Source of the DNA: Ruminococcus sp.
GTDB lineage: Bacteria > Bacillota > Clostridia > Oscillospirales > Ruminococcaceae
Direction of reading: 5' to 3'
Length of the DNA stretch: 64,000 nucleotides
NCBI GenBank assembly: GCA_015066805.1
Contig: SVNP01000007.1
Coordinates: forward strand, 1 to 64,000
Positions within the stretch are counted from its first letter, which is position 1, and each line of letters opens with the position of its first letter. Below the pieces are notes generated by a model. That model did no database searches. It was given only the letters and a program-made list of their open reading frames with translations, and was not told the origin of the DNA. Shown here piece by piece: positions 33,469-40,396 of the stretch. A program made the position numbers and the translations under genes.

Positions 33469-34953
33469 TCAATAGCCGTAATAGTAGCCGTAGTAGCTCT
33501 GCATCAATGCCGCCTGATATTCCACGACATCCACATCCAGCACCTTATAGCGTTTATAGGCCTTCTCGTTACGCTCCTCGGTGTAGCCCACATAGACCTT
33601 CTCGTCCATCATGGTCTCGAACTCCTCGTAATACAGGGTAGAGCGAACGGATTCCTTGGCATTGTCATTCCACAGGTCGTCCTCGGTCATACGATCCTCA
33701 ATATCCATCTTCATGACGATATAGTAGCACTCGTCATCCTTGATGAGCGTAGGCTCGTTGTACTCGGTGTCCTCATCTGCAACCCAGTTGTAGACCTTCT
33801 CACAGGGGGTGTACTTGGGGGCGGTAGTTGTGGTGGTTTCATCATCCTCTGCCTTTTCGTCCTCCTCAGCGGTGGTGCTGACAGCAACGATGATCTCCTC
33901 ATCCACCGCATAGCCCAGGGCATTGGTGGTGGTAGTAGTGGTAGTTGCGGAAGTACCGGTACCGGTGGTGTCGGTGGTCTCGGCAGTGGTAGTAGTGGTA
34001 GTGGTGGTAGTCGTGGTTTCTGCGAAGGTAGTGGTATCGCCGGCTACAGTGGTCTCGGTGGTATCGGTGGTCGTTTCCTCCGGAGTGGTGGTGGTCGCCT
34101 TCTCAGTGGTAGTGAGCTTTGCGGTAGTGGCGGTGGTCACGGTAGAGCCGTTTGCGTCGGTGGTGGTAACGGCTGCCTTGGAAAGAGAAGTCACATAAGC
34201 CTCATGCTCGTCGATGAGGTAGTCAAACTCCTTCATCAGATCGGCTTCATTATCGGATTTCTTCTCCAGACGTGCCAGATAATCCTTTGCCATCTTCTCG
34301 ATCTCTGCCTTACCGTCAGCCTTCAGCAGATTGCCCTTGCCGTCCTTCAGAGGCATTTCAATATACTTAAAGCGCAGGTAGTTGTCCTTGTAGTGATCGT
34401 AAAGGGTATCGTCCTTCACGCCCACGGAGCCATCCTCGCCGTAGTATGCCTGCCAGATGAGATCCAGCTTCTTGGTGGAGGTCAGCACGTCCTTTGCGGA
34501 CTGCTCGCTGATGCCGGTATCCTCAAAGAATGCGGCAAAATACTGCATGGTGCCTGCCAGGCTGGAGTCGATCTCTGCCAGATCCTCACCGGAAAGGGTC
34601 AGCTCCAGACGCTCGAACTCACGCTGAATGGCCACATACTCGATGCAGTATTCGGTTGCCTTGTTCTGGATCCATTCCTCGGCGGAGACACCGTCGATAT
34701 CGGTCTTCTTCAGGATCTTCTTGACATCCTTGGTGGTTTCGCAGTCGGCGAAGGTCTCACCGTTCTCCTGTGCCACGGAAATGGCATCATTGTAGGCATT
34801 GACTACATAGTAAAGATAAATGCCGGCACGGACATCCACACCATCAATGGTCATGGCGATGCCGGTATCCTCACCGCAGGCAAAGCAGGTCAGCATCATG
34901 CAGAGAGTGGTGACCGCAGCGGTAATACGCTTCCAAAGTTTCATGGGAATCAT
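33469..34953 (-). CDS. Foldase-like lipoprotein with Thr-rich insert
   Basis: 494 residues. The signal peptide MKLWKRITAAVTTLCMMLTC is followed by a Cys at FACGED, lipobox-like though not canonical at -3. The N-terminal helical half (TIDGVDVRAGIYLYYVVNAY on) looks like SurA/PrsA-type chaperone domains. About 130 residues of Thr/Glu-rich low complexity follow at about 265-400, where PrsA has its peptidyl-prolyl isomerase domain. A C-terminal segment with DECYYIVMKMDIEDR and a Tyr-rich end YYGYYYGY closes it. The start is either 34953 or 34944; the second gives the better signal peptide. It has its own promoter. Confidence 0.75.
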   Translation of the reverse strand: MIPMKLWKRITAAVTTLCMMLTCFACGEDTGIAMTIDGVDVRAGIYLYYVVNAYNDAISVAQENGETFADCETTKDVKKILKKTDIDGVSAEEWIQNKATEYCIEYVAIQREFERLELTLSGEDLAEIDSSLAGTMQYFAAFFEDTGISEQSAKDVLTSTKKLDLIWQAYYGEDGSVGVKDDTLYDHYKDNYLRFKYIEMPLKDGKGNLLKADGKAEIEKMAKDYLARLEKKSDNEADLMKEFDYLIDEHEAYVTSLSKAAVTTTDANGSTVTTATTAKLTTTEKATTTTPEETTTDTTETTVAGDTTTFAETTTTTTTTTTTAETTDTTGTGTSATTTTTTTNALGYAVDEEIIVAVSTTAEEDEKAEDDETTTTTAPKYTPCEKVYNWVADEDTEYNEPTLIKDDECYYIVMKMDIEDRMTEDDLWNDNAKESVRSTLYYEEFETMMDEKVYVGYTEERNEKAYKRYKVLDVDVVEYQAALMQSYYGYYYGY

Positions 34954-34988
34954 TTGCCTCCTTGTGCAAAAATAATCATATACAATCC

Positions 34989-35017
34989 ATTATACATGAT
35001 AATTCTGAAAATGTCCA
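34989..35017 (-). promoter_or_regulatory. Promoter of the foldase-like lipoprotein
   Basis: On the minus strand there is a TGGACA (35012-35017), a 17-base spacer and a TATAAT (34989-34994), 36 bases before the start. Confidence 0.75.
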
Positions 35018-35080
35018 GTCTTTTTTTGCATTTTCACCGTTTTTTCAAAGAAAATCTCTCGCGGCAGTCTTCCGCAGCCC

Positions 35081-35109
35081 TTGTCAAGGGGGAGAAAATA
35101 TGCTATACT
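35081..35109 (+). promoter_or_regulatory. Promoter of miaB
   Basis: TTGTCA (35081-35086), a 17-base spacer, TATACT (35104-35109), with extended TGC. It is 33 bases before the miaB start. Confidence 0.8.
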
Positions 35110-35141
35110 GTAAAAAACAACGGTTGAAAGGACGTGCCGCC

Positions 35142-36524
35142 ATGATGGCATCCAACACAGAAAACCTTGCGGTATGGCAGAAAATGCACGCTGTACTCCA
35201 AGGATTTTCCCATACACCCAAGGCCTTTGTGCAGAGCTTCGGCTGTCAGCTGAATTTCTGCGACGGCGAAAAATATAAGGGCATTCTTGCCGATCTGGGC
35301 TATACCCTGATGGATTCCCCCGAGGAAGCCGATGTGATCCTGTTCAACACCTGTGCCGTGCGTGCCCATGCGGAATCCCGGGTGCTGGGACGGCTGGGGA
35401 CTCTGAAGCCTCTGTACGAGCGCAACCCCAAGCTGATCATCGGCTTGTGCGGCTGCATGGCAGAGGAACAAGAGGTACAGGAACAGCTCCGGAGATCCTA
35501 CCCCTTTGTACGCCTGATCTTAGGTGCGGGAGCCATGGAGCATCTGCCGACAGCACTGCTGCGGATCTACGAGGGCGAAAAACGGCTGACTGTCACCGAG
35601 GTAACGGGGATCCCCGATGAAGCCCTGCCTACGGTCAGGGAAAGCGGCTTTATGGCAAGTGTTCCCGTGATGTACGGCTGCAACAACTTCTGCACCTATT
35701 GTATTGTACCCTATGTGCGGGGCAGAGAGCGCAGCCGACAGCCCGAAGCCATTGAACAGGAGGTACGGAAGCTGGTGGAAGCCGGCTACAAGGAGATCCT
35801 GCTGCTGGGACAGAATGTCAACTCCTACGGCAAGGATCTGGATGAGCCTGTGAGCTTTCCTGCCCTGCTGCGGCGGCTGGATGCCATTGAGGGCGAGTAT
35901 TTCATCCGCTTTATGAGCTCGCACCCCAAGGATGCTACGCCGGAGCTGATCGACACCATGCTGGGCTCCAAGCACATTGAACACCACCTGCATCTGCCTG
36001 TGCAAAGCGGCAGTGACCGTGTTCTGCAGGAGATGAACCGTCACTACACCACGGAGCAATATCTGCGGCTCATCGACGATACCCGCAAGAAAGACCCCGA
36101 TTTCTCCTTCTCCAGCGATTGTATTGTGGGTTTCCCCACCGAAACCGCCGAGGATTTTGAACAGACCCTCAGCCTCATCCGCCATGTGAAATACGATAAT
36201 CTGTATACATTTATTTACAGTCCCCGTCCCGGCACAAAGGCGGCAGCCTATCCGCAGTGCTCCACACAAACGGAGATCGCTGACCGTATGCAGCGGATGC
36301 TGCAGGCACAGCGGGAGATCACCGAAGGCTTCAACAAGCGGTTTCTGGGGCGTGTCTGCACAGTGCTTGCCGAAAAATTCAACGAAGAAACCGGTATGCT
36401 GGTGGGCAAAAACCGTCACGCCATGAACGTGGAATGGAAGGGCGACCCCGCTTTGGTGGGAAAAATGCTGCCTGTCCGCATCATTGCCGTGAAAAACTGG
36501 GCACTGACCGGTGAAATGCTCTGA
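35142..36524 (+). CDS. miaB: tRNA-2-methylthio-N6-dimethylallyladenosine synthase MiaB
   Basis: 460 residues from the ATG at 35142, nine bases after AAAGGA; the open frame extends far upstream but across the promoter. The N-terminal MTTase domain has the three cluster cysteines in SFGCQLNFCD, NTCAVR and GLCGCM. The radical SAM cluster is CNNFCTYC with VPYVRGRERSR after it. A C-terminal TRAM domain closes the protein. It adds the methylthio group to the i6A made by MiaA, so both steps of ms2i6A37 formation are encoded in this window. Normal length. Confidence 0.96.
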   Translation: MMASNTENLAVWQKMHAVLQGFSHTPKAFVQSFGCQLNFCDGEKYKGILADLGYTLMDSPEEADVILFNTCAVRAHAESRVLGRLGTLKPLYERNPKLIIGLCGCMAEEQEVQEQLRRSYPFVRLILGAGAMEHLPTALLRIYEGEKRLTVTEVTGIPDEALPTVRESGFMASVPVMYGCNNFCTYCIVPYVRGRERSRQPEAIEQEVRKLVEAGYKEILLLGQNVNSYGKDLDEPVSFPALLRRLDAIEGEYFIRFMSSHPKDATPELIDTMLGSKHIEHHLHLPVQSGSDRVLQEMNRHYTTEQYLRLIDDTRKKDPDFSFSSDCIVGFPTETAEDFEQTLSLIRHVKYDNLYTFIYSPRPGTKAAAYPQCSTQTEIADRMQRMLQAQREITEGFNKRFLGRVCTVLAEKFNEETGMLVGKNRHAMNVEWKGDPALVGKMLPVRIIAVKNWALTGEML

Positions 36525-36784
36525 GCCGTAAAACTTCAGATGCTGTTCACCTTGCTTTCCATGGATTTTCAGCGGGATTTCACGTTTCACTCACATTGGC
36601 GTAGTAAGATATACTTGTACGCAAGAGGGGGTGCGGTCGAAAGCACACCGGGCGCAAAAAAGCCCGCTCTTGCGATACAGCCAAAATTAACAAGCGCAAA
36701 CTTCTTTTTTCCTTTCTGTTTTCCCTCGCTGAACCGAAGGCGTTCCCCAACGTCTTCACCATCAAACATCCTTTATGTGCAAGG
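36525..36784. other. Gap without a supported gene
   Basis: Together with the terminator this makes 334 bases between miaB and the next gene. It holds no convincing ORF. Two overlapping minus-strand frames of 60 and 70 codons have no ribosome sites. It contains a strong three-way-junction fold at 36616-36679 and a pyrimidine-rich run near 36705-36730, and ends in a terminator. Confidence 0.6.
36616..36679. other. Three-way-junction structured element
   Basis: The outer helix pairs TGTACGCAAGAG (36616-36627) with CTCTTGCG-A-TACA (36667-36679; one bulged A). Two inner hairpins are GTGC/GCAC (36631-36634 with 36643-36646) and CGGGC/GCCCG (36649-36653 with 36662-36666). It could be a small RNA, a regulatory 3' end of miaB mRNA or a dispersed palindromic repeat. 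Confidence 0.5.
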
Positions 36785-36825
36785 CGGCGCACCGTTCCAC
36801 TCCACCCGGAACGATGCGCCGTTTT
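36785..36825 (+). terminator. Rho-independent terminator
   Basis: Stem CGGCGCACCGTTCC with its complement (one G-U pair), nine-base loop, then TTTT on the plus strand. It lies 261 bases after the miaB stop, so the transcript has a long 3' part or a separate RNA ends here. Confidence 0.8.
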
Positions 36826-36858
36826 GCTGTATATCCATAATCTATGGCAAGGGATCTC

Positions 36859-37140
36859 TTACAAAATCACAAACCGAAAGACCACAATACCGGCAATAAA
36901 AAGGGCAACTATCAGTGAAAACACTGCCACCGCCCGCTGACTCCGCCAGTCACGCACACATTGCGCCAGCATCAGCAGGCTGAGCAGCGGAATGTAAATG
37001 TCGCCGCCGCGGGGCAGGATACCCAAAAGAGTAAGCACGGCCAGCACCAATACCGCCGCCGATATCAGCAGCCCGACCACAGTTGCGATCTTTTCCACAA
37101 GATTGCGGCTGCTCCAAGGCAAACCGTTTGCGTTGTTCAT
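36859..37140 (-). CDS. Small membrane protein, unknown function
   Basis: 93 residues from the ATG at 37140, with GGAG eight bases upstream; the frame continues to 37383 inside the LRR gene and is ignored. Three hydrophobic segments: VVGLLISAAVLVLAVLTLLG, IYIPLLSLLMLAQCV and VAVFSLIVALFIAGIVVFRF. Family not recognised. It follows the LRR gene by 13 bases and is the last gene of the unit read from 39454. Confidence 0.72.
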   Translation of the reverse strand: MNNANGLPWSSRNLVEKIATVVGLLISAAVLVLAVLTLLGILPRGGDIYIPLLSLLMLAQCVRDWRSQRAVAVFSLIVALFIAGIVVFRFVIL

Positions 37141-37153
37141 GTCATACACTCCT

Positions 37154-37987
37154 TCAGCGGTAGGAAGCCAGAATCTCCTCGGTTTGCAGACCGGCACCGC
37201 CGTTGCAGTCGTATTCCTCATAGAACAGGCGGGTAGGCTCATTCTTGGGGATGGTATGGCTGCCGCCTGCATGGGTATAACGGGTAATGCGGAAGCTGAT
37301 GCGCTCTTCATCGCAGGCATCCAGCACCACAGACATCTCACGCTCGTTCTGCTCCACACCAATGAGACGGGGCACAGCGGCAAACTGGTAGATCTCGGGC
37401 AGACCGAAGGAGGAGGTGTGCATTACGGTGAGCACGGGCTTACGCAGGTCGGTAATGTACTCATGCTGGGGGGTCTCCACAAAGGCATCTGCGGCAATCA
37501 GCTCGGGAATGGCAGGCATATCCAGTGTTTCCAGTCTGGCACAGCCGGAAAACGCACCGCTGCGGATGGCACGCAGGGTACGGGGCAGCTTGACATACTC
37601 CAGAGCGGCACAGTTATGGAAGGCATTGGCGTGGATCACCGCAACACCCTCCGGAATGATCAGACGGCGCAGCAGACCGCAGCCATCGAAGCAGCCGATA
37701 CCGATCTCACCGTTGGAACCGTCGGGATAACGCATTTCCTCGGGGAACACAATGGATTCCATGGCATCACAGTCACGGAAGGCATAGGCACCCAGCTCAC
37801 ATACATTCTGCGAAAGTGTCACGGTCTTCAGGTTGCGGCACTCACGGAAGGCATCCTCTGCTACAATACGGATGGTATCCGGCAGCACCAGATTGGCAAT
37901 GGGGTTGCCGCGGAATTCACTGCGCTCCACCATCTCCTTGCTGCGGAATTTCAAAGTGTCATTGTTCTTCTTGGAAAACAGTCCCAT
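37154..37987 (-). CDS. BspA-type leucine-rich repeat (LRR_5) protein
   Basis: 277 residues. At least five repeats of about 23 residues are visible, such as LPDTIRIVAEDAFRECRNLK, TLSQNVCELGAYAFRDCDAM, IPEGVAVIHANAFHNCAALE and LPRTLRAIRSGAFSGCARLE. No signal peptide is seen; the start MGLFSKKNNDTLKFR is hydrophilic, so this copy seems cytoplasmic, unlike most BspA proteins. The C-terminal 90 residues are not repeats. It lies 19 bases after the U32-like gene. Its function is probably protein binding. Confidence 0.88.
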   Translation of the reverse strand: MGLFSKKNNDTLKFRSKEMVERSEFRGNPIANLVLPDTIRIVAEDAFRECRNLKTVTLSQNVCELGAYAFRDCDAMESIVFPEEMRYPDGSNGEIGIGCFDGCGLLRRLIIPEGVAVIHANAFHNCAALEYVKLPRTLRAIRSGAFSGCARLETLDMPAIPELIAADAFVETPQHEYITDLRKPVLTVMHTSSFGLPEIYQFAAVPRLIGVEQNEREMSVVLDACDEERISFRITRYTHAGGSHTIPKNEPTRLFYEEYDCNGGAGLQTEEILASYR

Positions 37988-38006
37988 AACGATCGTTCCT
38001 TTCTGC

Positions 38007-38939
38007 TTAAAAATACTTGTATTTACGGGTCAGCCGCAGCAGCAGCTCCAACCGGATGCGGTCTTGCCACTGAGGCTTTACCATATAGTAGACGTAGCTT
38101 TCCAGCACGTTTACATCGGGCAGGGAGCGTCCCTCCAGCTTAAAGTTCACAAAGCCTGCGGGGACGTATTTCTCATACAGTGCTTCAGGCGTTACATGGG
38201 TGGAAAATCCCACCGTATCATACAAAGAGAGCGTCATATAGGGGCAGGTGAATTTCTGCACCTCCAGCGGCGGCACAGGTGCGCCGGGCTTGGCGGTTTT
38301 TGCCCACTTTGCATATTGAAGCTGAGATTTTCCGATGCAGCGGTAGTGGGCAGTGCGGCGGGTACAGGCAGGGTCGCAGCAGGCATTGACAAGGATCTCG
38401 CATTTTTCGGGGCGGGTGATCCGGGAAAGCACCTCCCAATGATTATTATGGCGATAATCCAGCACCACCAGCTTGTAATCCTTTTCCAGCTCCTCCGCCA
38501 GCGCAGCGGGATCGGTCAGCTCCTTGCAGGTAGAGGAGATAATGGGGTAGGCGGGATAGTTTTCCCGTATGTACTGCTCCAGCACAGGGGAAGTAACGAT
38601 CACCTCGTTGAGGCCGTTTTCCGCCATACGCAGCAGGCTGTTGCAAAAGCTGTCCTGCAGATGCCGTTCGTCGATCAGGGGATTGGTAAAGGTAAAGCGG
38701 CAGGGCACCCCCTGCTGATTAAAGGCCTTCAGGATCTCCTGCATCACACGGGTATCACAGTTACCCTGCAAAAAGCGGCCGCCGTTCCAGAGGGCGGTAG
38801 GGAACACACCGAACACCGAACCGATGGTGATGTTTTCACGGAAGGCCTCGGGCTTCTGCTGCATCATCTGCAAAAGATGCATATTCAGGGAAAAATGCTT
38901 GAGAAAATCGGGGATATGAAAACGGATCTGTTGGCTCAT
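38007..38939 (-). CDS. U32-peptidase-like barrel protein with Cys cluster
   Basis: 310 residues. The middle and C-terminal parts recall the U32 family: GLNEVIVTSPVLEQYIREN, ISSTCKELTDP, then LVNACCDPACTRRTAHYR with four cysteines, and finally AGFVNFKLEGR near the end. In U32 proteins such cysteines can bind an iron-sulfur cluster. The standard U32 signature is not clearly present, so this is a distant relative or a different radical/TIM-barrel protein. It sits between a small membrane protein and the LRR gene. Function unknown. Confidence 0.6.
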   Translation of the reverse strand: MSQQIRFHIPDFLKHFSLNMHLLQMMQQKPEAFRENITIGSVFGVFPTALWNGGRFLQGNCDTRVMQEILKAFNQQGVPCRFTFTNPLIDERHLQDSFCNSLLRMAENGLNEVIVTSPVLEQYIRENYPAYPIISSTCKELTDPAALAEELEKDYKLVVLDYRHNNHWEVLSRITRPEKCEILVNACCDPACTRRTAHYRCIGKSQLQYAKWAKTAKPGAPVPPLEVQKFTCPYMTLSLYDTVGFSTHVTPEALYEKYVPAGFVNFKLEGRSLPDVNVLESYVYYMVKPQWQDRIRLELLLRLTRKYKYF

Positions 38940-38974
38940 GGCTTCCTCCGCAGATATCAGAATTGGGGCTGCTG

Positions 38975-39352
38975 TTACCCGACAGTGCTGCCGCCTGGGA
39001 TCAGGGTGATGTTTTCCACACGGGTGGTGCCGTCATGGAAGGTCAGCACCATGCCCACGGTCACGGGCTTGTCGGAAACGGTCACAGAATGCTCATAGCC
39101 CACGGAAAACAGATTTTCGGGGTAATCCTTTGCATTCAGGGTCAGAACAGGGTCGGGCAGGTCGCAGTAGGCATCCACGATCAGCTCGTTGTAAACATAA
39201 TCCGGCGCAAAGGGGGAGGTCTCCTTGCTGCGGCCGCCCAGAAGCACCGCACCGCCCATGCAGACGATCAGGAGAAAAACAGTCAGTATGCTGACCGCTG
39301 TGGCAGCTAAGATCAGCTTGCGGCTCAGCGGCAGGGAATCGGTACGCTTCAT
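38975..39352 (-). CDS. Membrane-anchored exported protein, unknown function
   Basis: 125 residues. One N-terminal membrane segment (about 12-38, LILAATAVSILTVFLLIVCMG) is followed by an extracytoplasmic domain of about 85 residues with beta character (YVYNELIVDAYCDLPDPV, GMVLTFHDGTTRVENITLIP). Family not recognised. It opens the unit that continues with the U32-like and LRR genes and has a good promoter of its own 74 bases upstream. Confidence 0.72.
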   Translation of the reverse strand: MKRTDSLPLSRKLILAATAVSILTVFLLIVCMGGAVLLGGRSKETSPFAPDYVYNELIVDAYCDLPDPVLTLNAKDYPENLFSVGYEHSVTVSDKPVTVGMVLTFHDGTTRVENITLIPGGSTVG

Positions 39353-39425
39353 AGCGGTTGTACCCTTCTTTCCATCAATTATGAAGCAGCGGTCAATTGG
39401 TCAAAAGACATACCACTACATATAT

Positions 39426-39454
39426 ATTGTAGCATGAAGCAGCCTGACTGTCAA
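39426..39454 (-). promoter_or_regulatory. Promoter of the 125-residue protein/U32-like/LRR unit
   Basis: On the minus strand there is a TTGACA (39449-39454), a 17-base spacer and a TACAAT (39426-39431) with extended TGC. Confidence 0.78.
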
Positions 39455-39580
39455 GGCTTTGGGGTACGGTATGCCGATTTTCTCCGCACGGGGCAATATT
39501 TCATGGGAAATTACCCCGAAAAATAGATATCCTGTCGGATTCTGCACCCTGCCTTAAGAAATTCTTCAGAAAAAAGCCCC

Positions 39581-39609
39581 TTGTATCTTAAGGGAAAATC
39601 CGCTATAAT
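39581..39609 (+). promoter_or_regulatory. Promoter of the two-component system
   Basis: TTGTAT (39581-39586), a 17-base spacer, TATAAT (39604-39609). The -35 side is flanked by two TTAAG-containing arms that may be regulator half-sites. Confidence 0.65.
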
Positions 39610-39663
39610 AGAATCGGAAACTAAAAAACAACCCAAACGGGGAAAGGGAAGGACGTAATACAA

Positions 39664-40356
39664 ATGGAAACCATACTGATCTGTGATGATGAAAAAGACA
39701 TCGTATCCGCTTTGCAGATTTACCTGAAGGCAGAGGGCTACCACACGCTGACAGCCTACAACGGCAGACAGGCACTTGAGATCGTAAGAAATGAGGCGGT
39801 GCAGCTTGTGCTGATGGACATTATGATGCCCGAAATGGACGGCATCACCGCCATGACGGAGATCCGCAGCTTCAGCAATGTGCCGGTGATCCTGCTGACT
39901 GCCAAAAGTGAGGATTCCGATAAGATCCTTGGCCTGAATGTGGGTGCGGATGATTACATCACCAAGCCCTTTTTGCCCGTAGAGGTGGTTGCCCGTGTGA
40001 AATCACAGTTGCGGCGGTATCTGCGGCTGGGCTCTGCCGCACCCAAGAACCCCGATCTGCTGACGGTGGGCAGCATTGCCCTGAACGAAAAGGAAAAAAC
40101 CGTTACCATGGATGGCGAGCCCATCAGCCTGACCCCTACGGAATTTTCCATTCTTGCGCTGATGATGCACAGCCCGGGCACCGTGTTTTCTCCCCGCAGC
40201 ATTTACAGTGCCATCCGCAACGAAAACCCCATCGGGGCGGAAAACACCATTGCTGTACATATCCGCCACCTGCGGGAGAAGATCGAAGTCAACCCTGCGG
40301 AGCCACGCTACATCAAGGTGGTATGGGGACAGGGCTATAAGCTGGAAAAGCAATGA
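39664..40356 (+). CDS. OmpR/PhoB-family response regulator
   Basis: 230 residues. The receiver domain has the acidic pair DDEKD, the phosphoacceptor Asp in LVLMDIMMPEMDG (about residue 52), the Thr in ILLTAKSEDSDK, and the Lys in DDYITKPF. The C-terminal winged helix ends with the usual KVVWGQGYKLEK. It is cognate to the kinase encoded 40 bases downstream. AAGGA lies ten bases before the ATG. It resembles VanR-type regulators, but the regulated genes cannot be told from the window. Confidence 0.95.
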   Translation: METILICDDEKDIVSALQIYLKAEGYHTLTAYNGRQALEIVRNEAVQLVLMDIMMPEMDGITAMTEIRSFSNVPVILLTAKSEDSDKILGLNVGADDYITKPFLPVEVVARVKSQLRRYLRLGSAAPKNPDLLTVGSIALNEKEKTVTMDGEPISLTPTEFSILALMMHSPGTVFSPRSIYSAIRNENPIGAENTIAVHIRHLREKIEVNPAEPRYIKVVWGQGYKLEKQ

Positions 40357-40396
40357 GCCGCCCATTCTGCCATCATACTGACCGAAAGGAGCGTTT

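Noticed and set aside
36580-36792. 60- and 70-codon minus-strand frames after miaB
   Set aside because: No ribosome site, overlap in two frames, and they run through the hairpin element; treated as noncoding.
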